Below are positions 52,424-61,392 of a DNA stretch of 64,000 bases, piece by piece. The DNA comes from Chitinophagaceae bacterium UBA1930 (lineage in GTDB: Bacteria > Bacteroidota > Bacteroidia > Chitinophagales > Chitinophagaceae): positions 1,176,866-1,240,865 of the forward strand of contig DDFK01000002.1 in NCBI GenBank assembly GCA_002337145.1. The letters run 5' to 3'. The position numbers and the translations under genes were made by a program. Positions within the stretch are counted from its first letter, which is position 1; each line of letters begins with the position of its first letter. A model generated the notes under the pieces. That model saw only the letters and a list, made by a program, of their open reading frames with translations. It was not told where the DNA came from and searched no databases.

Positions 52424-53125
52424 TTAGTTGTGTGCAAGCACCACAAAGCCTGGCGTGCCTGCTGTTGTTGTGCCTCCAATGGCACCTTTGGCAATGATGG
52501 TATAGATCTTTCCATCGGCCAATGTTATCATCTGGTTGAACAAAGGCACTGCAGTACTGGTGCTTACATCTTTTGCGGCAAATTTGTAGGTGGCGGCATT
52601 TACCGTTATAAAGGTACCTGCACCGCTGTTGGTGGCCTGATCGTTAAAAGTTCGCCCACCAAACAATGTTGTTCCTGCAGTTGTTATACTGGTATCAACA
52701 CTAATTGTATTGGCATTGCCTATGAGGTGAAAGAAACGGATTTTGGCCTTGCCAGTTGCAGGGGCCGATAAATCGTCTGTTACAATGGATGCTTTCATTT
52801 TTGAAACAGAGTCTGTAGCAACAATGGTGTAGTTGACATTTTCCTGAAGGGATACATTGGCTGATGCATATACTGCCGTGCCCGTTGTGGGCTGTATTTT
52901 TGCAACAGGCGTGCCTGTGTTTACAAAGGAGTAGTTGCTTGCATCGGGAAACGAAACATTACTGATCAATAGCACACCATCAAAAGTTATATCGGTTGCA
53001 GTATTGTTGATGGAGCCATTAATGAATTTTACCTGTGCCTGTGGTCCTGTTTTGGTTTCCTTTACACAGGCCGTAAACAGTAATGGTGCCGCAGCCGCAA
53101 GTGCTATCAATAATTGCTTCTTCAT
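52424..53125 (-). CDS. DUF4397 domain lipoprotein
   Basis: A 233-residue lipoprotein. The signal peptide ends in a lipobox (LLFTAC, Cys20). Two beta-sandwich repeats of DUF4397 type follow: QVKFINGSINNTATDITFDG and later KAKIRFFHLIGNANTISVDT open each repeat, and phrases such as VNYTIVATDS and GKIYTIIAKG close them. Acidic residues right after the lipobox Cys, which mark surface export in Bacteroidota, are not pronounced (KETKTG), so a periplasmic side is possible. The function is unknown. The upstream serine hydrolase gene (53164-54429) is only 38 bases away on the same strand. Confidence 0.82.
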   Translation of the reverse strand: MKKQLLIALAAAAPLLFTACVKETKTGPQAQVKFINGSINNTATDITFDGVLLISNVSFPDASNYSFVNTGTPVAKIQPTTGTAVYASANVSLQENVNYTIVATDSVSKMKASIVTDDLSAPATGKAKIRFFHLIGNANTISVDTSITTAGTTLFGGRTFNDQATNSGAGTFITVNAATYKFAAKDVSTSTAVPLFNQMITLADGKIYTIIAKGAIGGTTTAGTPGFVVLAHN

Positions 53126-53163
53126 GTTGCTTTAATTACTGTACAAAGAACGTATAGTATGGG

Positions 53164-54429
53164 TTATTGTTGTTGATAATTGATGTTGAATTTTGTTAAA
53201 TCAGGCTTATATGTCCGTTGCCGTTGCAATTCATATTTATAAATAGTGCTCCCGATGTTTTTCATGAAAGGAAAGCCGATTGTTTCATAGTCGTATTTGT
53301 CGTCATTAAAAATGCCATCGGTGTTGCAGCTAATCGTTGCACTTAACATGAACTCTACCTTGTTCTTAAAGTCAACTACGTAAGCAATATCGGTTAAGAA
53401 ACCATAGGCATCGCCGGGCTTGTTGAATATGCGTATATAATTGGGCAGTTCCTTTTTTTCTGATCCATGCAATATGAATTTGCAATAGGCATCCCAATAA
53501 TTGGTACTGTCATAATAAGGGTAAGTGCTTTCTTTCGGGTAGGCACTCATCCAATGCAGCACAAAATCATAATCTTCTTTGGTAAGGTTGAACTGTTTTT
53601 TTGCGGGGTATGATTCCGGGAACAGTACGCTGCGTAAAATATTGTGTTGGTCTTGCAGGTACACCCTGTTCTTTAAAGAAAAATTGAATGGCCCGTTGAT
53701 TAGCTGGTTGCCTTGATAGTAGCCTTTGCCTAACTGCACATCCAATACAGGGTATTTTGCATGACTGTATTGGGCTTCCTGTGCATAGAGCATATTGCCT
53801 GCCGTATCATAAAAAGATATGGCATTGGTTGCCTTGTTCTGCTCTATGGTTAAGGGTACTTGCAAGCGGTGCCTGATAATGGCATCTGTATAGCCCTTCT
53901 TTTTTAGTTGCTTCTGAATGTATTCCTGACCAAGAAATTCGTACAGGCGGTTAAAGGCATCGTTGTCGCTTACCAAAAAAATCTGTTTGATATAATGTGC
54001 AATGGTGGGCACACTGTTTTGTGCAGTAGGCTGCGTGTACACAATATCCTGCCTGGGGTAGCTGCTGTCAGTAAGCATGGCCGTGTATTTGTCAACGCCT
54101 GTTTTTTTCAGTTCGTTCAACTTTTCCAGTGCCAAAAAAGCAATGGGCATTTTTACGGTGCTGGCGGGGTAGAAGTAATTTTTGTTATTGAGCTGATAGC
54201 TATAGTCCGTAAAAAATGGTTGGTTGTTTTCGTCCCTGTCTATCTTGGTATATATAACCTGTATGTTCAGGTCGCTTCTTTGTAACAATGGTTTTAGCTG
54301 GGCGTTGGACTTTAGCAAGCTGTCCAAAAAAGCATCATTGGGTGCCTTGGAAAAAACAGGTATCTTTTTTTGTGCGTCCAGGTTCAATACAATTAGTGCT
54401 GCAAGCAAGCAGGTGATGGTAGCTCTCAT
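53164..54429 (-). CDS. Secreted class A beta-lactamase-like serine hydrolase
   Basis: With ATG at 54427-54429 the protein is 421 residues with a signal peptide (TCLLAALIVLNLDAQ). It has the active-site motif PASTVKM (SxxK) preceded by the strand QLNNKNYFY, and a second motif VSDNDAFNRLYE (SDN) about 70 residues on, as in class A beta-lactamases and related hydrolases. A KTG-like third motif is not obvious, and the C-terminal half is longer than in true beta-lactamases. A cell-wall or peptide substrate is as likely as an antibiotic. Resistance should not be assumed from this sequence. Confidence 0.78.
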   Translation of the reverse strand: MRATITCLLAALIVLNLDAQKKIPVFSKAPNDAFLDSLLKSNAQLKPLLQRSDLNIQVIYTKIDRDENNQPFFTDYSYQLNNKNYFYPASTVKMPIAFLALEKLNELKKTGVDKYTAMLTDSSYPRQDIVYTQPTAQNSVPTIAHYIKQIFLVSDNDAFNRLYEFLGQEYIQKQLKKKGYTDAIIRHRLQVPLTIEQNKATNAISFYDTAGNMLYAQEAQYSHAKYPVLDVQLGKGYYQGNQLINGPFNFSLKNRVYLQDQHNILRSVLFPESYPAKKQFNLTKEDYDFVLHWMSAYPKESTYPYYDSTNYWDAYCKFILHGSEKKELPNYIRIFNKPGDAYGFLTDIAYVVDFKNKVEFMLSATISCNTDGIFNDDKYDYETIGFPFMKNIGSTIYKYELQRQRTYKPDLTKFNINYQQQ

Positions 54430-54643
54430 AGCCAAATATAAACATCCAATCAATACGTGTAGTGCAATAGATTGTACGGTAAAAGGCTGGCTGAAAAAGG
54501 TGACACAGACCTAATAAACGTTATATCAATTAAATAAATGTCCGATTGGGGTTAGAAAGATGTTCTATTTAGGTTGATGTTGCAACATTAGATAAGCATA
54601 TTTGTGTTGCTAATCAACAACCGCAAGTGCCGTTGTTAACTTA

Positions 54644-54672
54644 TGAAAAACCCTTGCTGCCAGCAGGGGTTT
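54644..54672 (-). terminator. Terminator of kdsA
   Basis: AAACCCTTGCTG (54648-54659) pairs with CAGCAGGGGTTT (54661-54672) with one wobble; on the minus strand a T tract follows. The spacer 54430-54643 shows nothing else I can name. Confidence 0.7.
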
Positions 54673-54677
54673 ATTTT

Positions 54678-55502
54678 TTAAACAACGGCTTTCCTAAGCC
54701 TTACCAGTTTTTCTAATAAATCTTCCAGCAAATCTAGTTTAAGCATATTGGCCCCGTCGCTTTTTGCAACGGCAGGGTTGGGGTGTGTTTCAATAAACAG
54801 GCCATCTGCCCCCGTTGCAATGGCAGCTTTTGCAATGGTTTCAATCAGTTGCGGATTGCCGCCTGTAACCCCGCTTGTTTGGTTGGGTTGCTGCAGGCTA
54901 TGCGTGCAGTCCATTATAACAGGTGTTCCAATTTCTTTCATCCAGGTAATATTGCGGTAGTCCACCACAAGGTCCTGGTAACCGAAAGTGGTGCCACGTT
55001 CGGTAAGCATTACTTTGTTGTTGCCTGCTTTGTTTATCTTATCTACTGCAAACTTCATGGAGGGGCCGCTCAGGAACTGACCTTTCTTTACGTTCACAAT
55101 TTTATTGGTTTCGGCAGCGGCAACCAGTAAGTCTGTTTGCCTGCACAGGAATGCTGGTATCTGTAGAATGTCAATGTATTCAGCTGCTACAGCACATTCA
55201 TCGTGTGCATGTACATCGGATGTCGTGGGCAGGTTGAAAGTAGTGCCTACTTTTTTAATTAAATCCAAACCAATACCATCGCCCAAGCCTGTAAACGATG
55301 TGCCGCTTGTACGGTTTGCTTTTCTATAGCTTGCTTTGAATACATAAGGTATTTCCAGGCGTTTGCAAATGCTGTACACTTTGTCGGCTACTTCCATTAC
55401 CAGCTCTTCGCTTTCTACAATACAGGGACCGGCAATCAGGAAAAAGTTATCGGGGTTGTATGATTGCTCTTTGAATAAACCGGATAGATAAGATGGTATC
55501 AT
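54678..55502 (-). CDS. kdsA: 3-deoxy-8-phosphooctulonate synthase (KDO-8-P synthase)
   Basis: KdsA joins arabinose-5-phosphate and phosphoenolpyruvate to KDO-8-phosphate, for the inner core of lipopolysaccharide. With ATG at 55500-55502 the protein is 274 residues; an earlier start would add 27 unlikely residues. Landmarks: FFLIAGPCIVESEELVMEVA, FKASYRKANRTS (PEP-binding Lys/Arg), TTSDVHAHDECAVAAEYIDI, ILQIPAFLCRQTDLL and MLTERGTTFGYQDLVVDYRN. HSLQQPNQTSGVTGGNPQLI ends the barrel core. The Asn in ERG-type loops and the absence of a Cys near the N-terminal metal site would decide metal dependence, which I leave open. Confidence 0.95.
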   Translation of the reverse strand: MIPSYLSGLFKEQSYNPDNFFLIAGPCIVESEELVMEVADKVYSICKRLEIPYVFKASYRKANRTSGTSFTGLGDGIGLDLIKKVGTTFNLPTTSDVHAHDECAVAAEYIDILQIPAFLCRQTDLLVAAAETNKIVNVKKGQFLSGPSMKFAVDKINKAGNNKVMLTERGTTFGYQDLVVDYRNITWMKEIGTPVIMDCTHSLQQPNQTSGVTGGNPQLIETIAKAAIATGADGLFIETHPNPAVAKSDGANMLKLDLLEDLLEKLVRLRKAVV

Positions 55503-55528
55503 GATGAATGAATTGAATAGATATGCTG

Positions 55529-55536
55529 CGAATGTA
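55529..55536 (-). promoter_or_regulatory. Possible -7 box of kdsA
   Basis: On the minus strand the bases read TACATTCG, one mismatch from TAnnTTTG, 26 bases before the kdsA ATG. Confidence 0.35.
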
Positions 55537-55646
55537 CAGGCAATTTTTTTATGGTGATGATGACGTGGGATGCCATCCCCCAACTAAATTATCGGGACCA
55601 ATAATGCTGATATTTGTATTTTAGCTGGCTTCAAAAAAACACTCTC

Positions 55647-56606
55647 ATGGCAAAAGAAAAAATTTTAGTAATTGGTGCATCAGGACAGATAGGCGTGGAG
55701 CTTACATTGGCATTGCGTAAAATGTATGGCAATGCAAATGTGGTAGCGAGTGACTTACGTGAACAGAACCCTTTGCTGGAAGGTACCGGGCCTTATGTGA
55801 GCCTGGATGTAATGAATAAGGAAATGCTGCATGTGCAGGTAATAAGGCAGAACATAACACAGATTTATTTACTGGCAGCCATATTGAGTGCAACAGGGGA
55901 GAAGAACCCAAACCTTGCGTGGCATTTGAATATGCAGGGCCTGTTGAATGTGCTTGACATAGCAAGGGAAGAAAAACTGACCAAGGTTTATTGGCCAAGC
56001 AGCATAGCGGTATTTGGACCAACAAGCCCTAAACAGAACTGCCCGCAGTTGACGGTGATAGAACCGATAACGGTATACGGCATCAGCAAATATGCTGGCG
56101 AGTTCTGGTGCAACTATTACCACCAGCGTTATGGTGTGGATGTAAGGAGCCTGCGTTACCCTGGATTGATCAGTTACAAATCTGCACCCGGTGGCGGCAC
56201 AACAGATTATGCGGTGGAGATTTACCACGAAGCCCTTGAAGAAAAAAAGTACACGAGCTTTTTGAGTGAGGATACTTACCTGCCCATGATGTACATGCCC
56301 GATGCCATACGTGCAACATTGGAACTGATGGAGGCACCGGCAGAAAAAATATCTATCCGTACTTCATATAACGTTGCGGGCATGAGTTTTTCGCCAAAGG
56401 AAATTGCTGCATCCATACAGCAACAGGTACCCGATTTTACGATTGATTACAAACCCGATTACCGTCAGGCCATTGCCAATAGCTGGCCACAGAGCATCGA
56501 TGATAGTTATGCTGCAAAGGACTGGGGTTGGAAACCAGAGTTTGACCTGGATAAAATGACGGTGGACATGCTGGAAAACCTTAAGCTGGAATTGGAGCAG
56601 CATTAA
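55647..56606 (+). CDS. SDR-type L-threonine 3-dehydrogenase
   Basis: A 319-residue extended short-chain dehydrogenase. The Rossmann motif is ILVIGASGQIGVELTLALRK, followed by the NAD-specific Asp in VVASDLRE. The active site shows SSIAVFGP (Ser) and the YGISK motif (Tyr and Lys) in EPITVYGISKYAGEFWCNYY. The sequence around RYPGLISYKSAPGGGTTDYA is characteristic of the bacterial GalE-like L-threonine dehydrogenases described in Flavobacterium and related genera. The product, 2-amino-3-ketobutyrate, would be cleaved by glycine C-acetyltransferase (kbl), which is not nearby. ATG 55647 gives the usual N-terminus; 55614 adds an unrelated stretch. Confidence 0.9.
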   Translation: MAKEKILVIGASGQIGVELTLALRKMYGNANVVASDLREQNPLLEGTGPYVSLDVMNKEMLHVQVIRQNITQIYLLAAILSATGEKNPNLAWHLNMQGLLNVLDIAREEKLTKVYWPSSIAVFGPTSPKQNCPQLTVIEPITVYGISKYAGEFWCNYYHQRYGVDVRSLRYPGLISYKSAPGGGTTDYAVEIYHEALEEKKYTSFLSEDTYLPMMYMPDAIRATLELMEAPAEKISIRTSYNVAGMSFSPKEIAASIQQQVPDFTIDYKPDYRQAIANSWPQSIDDSYAAKDWGWKPEFDLDKMTVDMLENLKLELEQH

Positions 56607-56633
56607 CGGTGCATGGCCCATATATTACTGCAT

Positions 56634-56664
56634 AAAAAAACTCCATTGTAGATGGAGTTTTTTT
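56634..56664. terminator. Bidirectional terminator
   Basis: AAAAAAACTCCAT (56634-56646) pairs with ATGGAGTTTTTTT (56652-56664). It separates the threonine dehydrogenase gene from the convergent outer membrane protein gene. Confidence 0.85.
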
Positions 56665-56681
56665 ATTGGATGGAATATTGT

Positions 56682-57443
56682 TTAAAACCTGATGCCCAAA
56701 CAGATGCCCGCACCACGCAGACCAGCCCAGGGGCCAGTGGACTGTGCGTTGATGGTACCAGATGTTGGCGGTGTATTGGTTGTTTTTGAGTACGTGAACT
56801 CAAAAGGTTTTGTTTCAGTTTTCCTGAGTTCGTTAATGGCTGCATCCTGTTCGGTTGAAAGACTGCCTGGGTACGATTCGGTAATGGTAGCACTGAGGTT
56901 GCCAGTACTGCTTCCATAGTGGCCACCAATAATCCAGAAATCGAGTACCAATATTTTGGCAATGTTTTTCTGTATGCCAATCATTAGGCCGCCGCCACTG
57001 CCTTTAATGGTACCGCTAACCACGGTGCTTTTGTTGATTGGTGTGGCACCAAAAGTGGTTTGGTAATTTACAGGTACGGAGAGGTCGAAGCTGGATGCCC
57101 TGTAATAGCCTGCCACATAAAAACCTTTTAGCCTGCCTGTACCTAGGTATAGGCGTACTTCGGGGGTTATGGCGTGTCCGCTCATCATGAAATTACCTAC
57201 TTGTACATTGGGATTGTCCAGGTACTTTTCTACATAACTGTTTAGCGGAACCTTTGTGGATGGCATGGTACGGTACGAGAGCGAAACAGAAAGATTCCTT
57301 AGTATGGCCCTTTCGTATGTGATATGGTAGTTGTTAAGGGCCAAGGAACTGAGGTTGGCCTTGATGATGTTTTTACCACCGATTAATAACTGTGCCTTTG
57401 CCATACAAGGGGCAAGGGCAAGCAATACAAGTAATTTTTTCAT
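56682..57443 (-). CDS. Outer membrane beta-barrel protein (DUF3575-like)
   Basis: A 253-residue secreted protein with a signal peptide (LLVLLALAPCMAKAQ). The mature part starts NIIKANLSSLALNNYHITYE, a phrase typical of DUF3575-type barrels. It continues with alternating aromatic strands such as SLSYRTMPS and ITPEVRLYLGTGRLKGFYVA, and ends WAGLRGAGICLGIRF with a terminal Phe. A loop rich in Thr, Ser and Pro lies near residue 215. The ligand is unknown. It follows the Rrf2 gene by 41 bases on the same strand and may be co-transcribed. Confidence 0.7.
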   Translation of the reverse strand: MKKLLVLLALAPCMAKAQLLIGGKNIIKANLSSLALNNYHITYERAILRNLSVSLSYRTMPSTKVPLNSYVEKYLDNPNVQVGNFMMSGHAITPEVRLYLGTGRLKGFYVAGYYRASSFDLSVPVNYQTTFGATPINKSTVVSGTIKGSGGGLMIGIQKNIAKILVLDFWIIGGHYGSSTGNLSATITESYPGSLSTEQDAAINELRKTETKPFEFTYSKTTNTPPTSGTINAQSTGPWAGLRGAGICLGIRF

Positions 57444-57484
57444 GCAATGTTTTTTGGTGTTAAGCGAAGCGTAAATAGTATAGG

Positions 57485-57895
57485 TTATAGATTGGCAATA
57501 TCTGCAATGGTTTTCTTTTCTAGTATCTTTAAAGATACATCCCTTACTTCTATCATTACGCTGCTTAAGCCACAGTTCTTTTCATCGCAGTTCTTGCAGC
57601 GTTCGTAAAAGTTGAGGCTTACACAGGGCAGCAATGCTATGGGGCCGTCAATCATACGCATAATGGCAGCCAGTTTTATCTTGTCGGGGTCCACTGCAAA
57701 AAAATAGCCGCCGCCCTTTCCTTTCTTACTGTCCAGCAGGCCGCCTTTTTTCAGTTCCAACAAAATGTTCTCCAGGAACTTTAAAGGTATTTTTTTCTTT
57801 TTCGAAATTTCGGAAATCAAAACAGGGCCTTCCGCTTTTTTTTGGGCAAGGTATATAAGTGCTTTAAATGCGTATTGCGTTTTCTTTGAAAGCAT
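57485..57895 (-). CDS. Rrf2 family transcriptional regulator with a cysteine cluster
   Basis: A 136-residue Rrf2-type winged-helix regulator: MLSKKTQYAFKALIYLAQKK, LISEISKKKKIPLKFLENIL (recognition helix) and LDSKKGKGGGYFFAVDP (wing). The C-terminal part has a cysteine cluster, Cys at the PCVSL position and then RCKNCDEKNCG, which could ligate an iron-sulfur cluster as in IscR and NsrR, though spacing differs from both. A DNA target is suggested by the inverted repeat at 57941-57973 in the divergent spacer. Candidate targets are its own gene, the downstream DUF3575-like gene and the divergent barrel gene. Confidence 0.88.
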   Translation of the reverse strand: MLSKKTQYAFKALIYLAQKKAEGPVLISEISKKKKIPLKFLENILLELKKGGLLDSKKGKGGGYFFAVDPDKIKLAAIMRMIDGPIALLPCVSLNFYERCKNCDEKNCGLSSVMIEVRDVSLKILEKKTIADIANL

Positions 57896-57929
57896 ACTGC
57901 AAGGTTACAAAATAATTTTTTATGTAAAA

Positions 57930-57973
57930 TACCTTTGTGCAGGTATAATGTTTGATGCAGTAATGTTATACCT
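57930..57973 (+). promoter_or_regulatory. -7 box and inverted repeat between Rrf2 and a barrel gene
   Basis: TACCTTTG (57930-57937) is a perfect Bacteroidota -7 box reading toward the gene at 57992. Just downstream, AGGTATAA (57941-57948) and TTATACCT (57966-57973) form a perfect eight-base inverted repeat with a 17-base spacer, beginning at the expected transcription start. This is a plausible Rrf2 operator. Confidence 0.55.
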
Positions 57974-57991
57974 TCATTAAAACCTATTGAA

Positions 57992-58498
57992 ATGAAAAGC
58001 ACCCTTTTAGCTGCTGTTGTAGCTATATGTATATGTGGTAGGGCCAATGCCCAATTGCCCAAAGTATTGATTGCAGCACATGCCATATACTCGACACCTA
58101 CTTCAACAGATTTTAAGAACACGTACAAATATGGTTATGGTGGCGATGTGGAAGCCGGTATCGGTTTTGGCAAAACCATTATCAGTGCCATTGGTAGTTA
58201 TACCTCTTATCAGGGCGAAAATAGTGTGCCCAATTTAGGTGCCACTGCTTTTAAACTGGGGTTGAGAAGGTACCTGGTAGCCGGACTTTTCCTGAACGCA
58301 AATGCTGGTAGCGTAACGTTGAAGAACAAAGGTATTGATGGCACTACTTCCAAATTTGTAGTAGAAGGTGGTGCAGGTATAAAACTGTTAAGCTTTGAAC
58401 TGGTTGCCAATTATGGCGGGTTCAACATGCCATCTACCAACGGTAGCAGTTTTGCAGGAGCCTTTCATATCAAGGCAGGATTTGCAATAAAGATTTAA
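57992..58498 (+). CDS. Small outer membrane beta-barrel protein
   Basis: A 168-residue secreted protein: signal peptide (AAVVAICICGRANAQ), then eight or so amphipathic strands (GYGGDVEAGIGFGKTIISAI, FKLGLRRYLVAGLFLNANAG, VVEGGAGIKLLSFELVANYG) and a C-terminal HIKAGFAIKI. This is the pattern of small OmpA-like or OMP_b-brl barrels. The function is unknown. It is divergent from the Rrf2 regulator, with a perfect -7 box and an inverted repeat in the shared spacer, so control by Rrf2 is likely. Confidence 0.7.
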   Translation: MKSTLLAAVVAICICGRANAQLPKVLIAAHAIYSTPTSTDFKNTYKYGYGGDVEAGIGFGKTIISAIGSYTSYQGENSVPNLGATAFKLGLRRYLVAGLFLNANAGSVTLKNKGIDGTTSKFVVEGGAGIKLLSFELVANYGGFNMPSTNGSSFAGAFHIKAGFAIKI

Positions 58499-58563
58499 AC
58501 GATGCTGTAAGGCATGAACCTTATTTACACTTCGACTGGCATTGGGCTACAGAGGGCTTGCTG

Positions 58564-59205
58564 TTAAATGAGTCTATGCTCGTAGGCATATTTGATCAAA
58601 CCGATAACGCTATTGGTTTTTGATTTGCGGAAGATGTTCTTGCGGTGCGTTTCCACCGTGCGTTCGCTAATGAAAAGCGTTGAAGCGATGTCTTTGTTGG
58701 AGTATTCCTTTTCTATCAGTTTAATGATTTCTATTTCCCTTGTGGTAAGGTTGGCATCGTCGTTTTCCTTACGCATGTGGCTAAAGTGTTCCAGTTCCTT
58801 CAGCACTTCTTCGCTAAAGTAAATGCCACCGTTGGCAATTTTTTCAATGGCATGTGTCAGTTCCTGCTTGCCAATATTTTTGAGTACATAACCGGCAATA
58901 TCGGCATCGTTGATCATTTCGTTTACCGTTTGCCCCTGGCCGCTCATGCTCAATGCCAGTATCTTTATTTGCGGGAATTTCTTTTTTACTTCTTTGGCAA
59001 GTTCCTGTCCGTTCATGCCGGGCATCATGATGTCTGTAAGCAGTATATCAATGTCGGTACCCGCTAAAGTATGCAGCATATCGGCGGCCGAAGTATGCGT
59101 GGCTTCAATGCTGATGTCGTTATGTCCATCTAACAGCGAAGTGATGCCATCAATTACAATCTGATGGTCGTCTACTATGGCTACTCTGATCTTTTTAGAT
59201 TTCAT
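58564..59205 (-). CDS. NarL/FixJ-type response regulator
   Basis: A 213-residue response regulator. The receiver domain (1-120) has the acidic pair Asp12/Asp13, the phosphorylated Asp58 (LLTDIMMPGMNG), Ser/Thr in ILALSMSG and Lys in GYVLKNIGK. The LuxR-type helix-turn-helix (about 150-210) reads LTTREIEIIKLIEKEYSNKD, then SERTVETHRKNIF. It is encoded 39 bases after the histidine kinase gene and is its evident partner. The regulon is unknown. Confidence 0.93.
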   Translation of the reverse strand: MKSKKIRVAIVDDHQIVIDGITSLLDGHNDISIEATHTSAADMLHTLAGTDIDILLTDIMMPGMNGQELAKEVKKKFPQIKILALSMSGQGQTVNEMINDADIAGYVLKNIGKQELTHAIEKIANGGIYFSEEVLKELEHFSHMRKENDDANLTTREIEIIKLIEKEYSNKDIASTLFISERTVETHRKNIFRKSKTNSVIGLIKYAYEHRLI

Positions 59206-59244
59206 ACTAAGGGCTAGTGCTTGCCGGCGTAAAATACGTTTTTT

Positions 59245-61383
59245 TTACATAAGGGGCACATGTATGGCCACCAAAGTGCCTTTGCCCAGCGAAGAGTTCC
59301 ATTCAACACTGCCTTTCAAGTATTCCACACGGGTCTGGATATTTTTTAAGCCGATGCCTTCAAATTTGTTTTTGTCCAATGTGTCAAAGCCCTTGCCGTT
59401 GTCTTCTATCGTGGCGGCAATACCGTCTGCATCTTTTATCAACGATATATCCAGGTGGTTGGCACCGGCATGTTTAATTACATTGTTTACCGATTCCTGT
59501 ATCACACGGTACAGTACGGTTTCCACATTGGCATCAATACGTTCATTGAGGCCCTCGGTATATAGGTCTATTTTAATGACCTTACTGTCAATCTGGTTCA
59601 GGAACTCGCGTACCGCACTTGCCAGGCCTGATTTCAATAAGGCATTGGGCATCATGTTATGGCTTACGGCACGTACTTCCTTACAGCTTTCATCAACCAG
59701 GTTCTGTGCCTTTTCGTACACTTTCCGCTGGTCGGTATTGGCAAAAGGTATCTCGTTTTCTATGGCACTCAAATTCATTTTGGCTGCACTCATCAGTTGC
59801 CCGATGCCATCATGCAAATCGCCAGCAATACGCTTGCGTTCGTTTTCCTCGGCTTCCAGTATGGCTTTGGTGGCAAGCTCCTGTTGCTTAAAGATGGTTT
59901 CCTGTAACTGCTTTTCTTTTTTCAGTTTGTAACGCCTGTAAACGGATATGCCCAGCAACAGCAACATTAGGGTTACAATGCTGATAACCGTAATAGTAAT
60001 GTTCTTTTTATTTACCAGTAGTTTCTGGTTATTCAGTTCCAGTTCCTTGATACGTCCCTGTTTGTACAGGCTTTGAATGTTTTCTTCTTTTTGTGTGGAG
60101 TCTAGGCGTTGCTCCAGTATCTTTTCGTTCTGCTTCTTTATTTCCAGCTCATTGCTGGCAAGTACCAGTTGGTTCTGCGATAGCAACAAATCGCGTTGCG
60201 ATAGTTCGTACAGCTTTTTGGTAAGTTGCGATTGCTGCTGCTGTATCAGTTTTTCTTTTTCCAGCGTTTGGTACTTGGTTTCTATTTCGGTGAACTTTTT
60301 GGTGAGTTCATCGGTATGCACACTATCGGTAAACACCACTACCATACGCGATGCTTCGCCGGCTTTCTTAAAATCGCCCATGGCTTCGTACAGATTCTGC
60401 AGGCTGCGGTAAATGCGGCCTTTTTCCTGCAGGCAGCTTGCAAGGGTATCGGCCAGTATCAAACCCTGCTGCAGTTTGTCTTCGGCTTCTTTGTATTTTT
60501 TTTCTTTGGTCAACAGACCGCCCCAAACGTTTAAGGAGCTTACCTGCCCTTTTATGTCACCTGCTTTTTTGCGAAGGTCCAAAGCGGCTTCAATATATTC
60601 AATGCCCTCTTTGGTAGTACCGGCTTTTTCGTTCCATGCGGCCAGGTTATGGTACACTACACTCAGGGTTTCCACATCGCCAATTTTTGCAGCAATTTCT
60701 TCTGACTTGTCAAAATAGGTTTTGGAATCGGTGTAGTTGTTGTTGAAGAAGTAGATATTGCCGATACCGAGGTAAGTGCCTGCCAGGCCCGACCTGTCTT
60801 TGATCCTTTCCTTTATGGCAATTGATTTTTTAAAGTAGTCCATTGCCTTGTCCAGGTTGCCAATGTTCTGGTTGGCCAGGCCTGCGTTGTTCAAAGCTGC
60901 GGCCTTGCCGTAATCGTTGTTGATGGCATCGTATATTTCCAGTGCCTTTAGTGCATTTTCTAATGACTTTTCGTATTTGCTGGATTTCTGGTAAATGATG
61001 CCTTTTTTCAGGTACACGGCTGCCATGCCATTCTGGTCCTTCAGTTTCTGGCGTATCTCTAACGATTTGTCGTACGATGCCAATGCCCTTGCATAGTCCT
61101 GCTTGTCCATGTAAATAATACCCATATCGTTGTAGGCCTGTGCAATGCTTTTGGGGTATTTTATTTTGGTGGCCAGTTCAATGGCTTTGTTGCCGTATTC
61201 CATTGCCTTGTCCCTGTTTACGGTTCTGTACTGCCAGGTAAGCTCATTGTAGGTGTTGGCCAGGGCAGAGTCTTTTTGTACCAGCACCAGTTTTTCGAGG
61301 CTGTCAATAATGCGTCTGTTTTTTTGTGCCTGGGTGGCACAGAACAATAGTAGGGCAACAATTGACAGGGCTATTTGTTTCAT
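59245..61383 (-). CDS. TPR-containing sensor histidine kinase (HisKA_3 type)
   Basis: A 712-residue sensor kinase. A signal peptide (1-19) exports a large N-terminal part of tetratricopeptide repeats (about 35-340; for example AQAYNDMGIIYMDKQDYARA and AAALNNAGLANQNIGNLDKA). A long coiled coil follows (about 340-450). One membrane helix (ITVISIVTLMLLLLGISVY) leads to the cytoplasmic kinase. The phosphorylated His524 lies in RIAGDLHDGIGQLMSAAKMN (HisKA_3), and the ATPase domain has IEDNGKGFDT and FEGIGLKNIQTRVEYLKG. The TPRs suggest a protein or peptide signal in the periplasm. The gene starts nine bases after dapB. Confidence 0.92.
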   Translation of the reverse strand: MKQIALSIVALLLFCATQAQKNRRIIDSLEKLVLVQKDSALANTYNELTWQYRTVNRDKAMEYGNKAIELATKIKYPKSIAQAYNDMGIIYMDKQDYARALASYDKSLEIRQKLKDQNGMAAVYLKKGIIYQKSSKYEKSLENALKALEIYDAINNDYGKAAALNNAGLANQNIGNLDKAMDYFKKSIAIKERIKDRSGLAGTYLGIGNIYFFNNNYTDSKTYFDKSEEIAAKIGDVETLSVVYHNLAAWNEKAGTTKEGIEYIEAALDLRKKAGDIKGQVSSLNVWGGLLTKEKKYKEAEDKLQQGLILADTLASCLQEKGRIYRSLQNLYEAMGDFKKAGEASRMVVVFTDSVHTDELTKKFTEIETKYQTLEKEKLIQQQQSQLTKKLYELSQRDLLLSQNQLVLASNELEIKKQNEKILEQRLDSTQKEENIQSLYKQGRIKELELNNQKLLVNKKNITITVISIVTLMLLLLGISVYRRYKLKKEKQLQETIFKQQELATKAILEAEENERKRIAGDLHDGIGQLMSAAKMNLSAIENEIPFANTDQRKVYEKAQNLVDESCKEVRAVSHNMMPNALLKSGLASAVREFLNQIDSKVIKIDLYTEGLNERIDANVETVLYRVIQESVNNVIKHAGANHLDISLIKDADGIAATIEDNGKGFDTLDKNKFEGIGLKNIQTRVEYLKGSVEWNSSLGKGTLVAIHVPLM

Positions 61384-61392
61384 GCACGAAGT

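Noticed and set aside
53164..54429. Antibiotic-resistance beta-lactamase
   Set aside because: SxxK and SDN motifs are present but a clear KTG motif and typical class A length are not; the general serine hydrolase call is safer.
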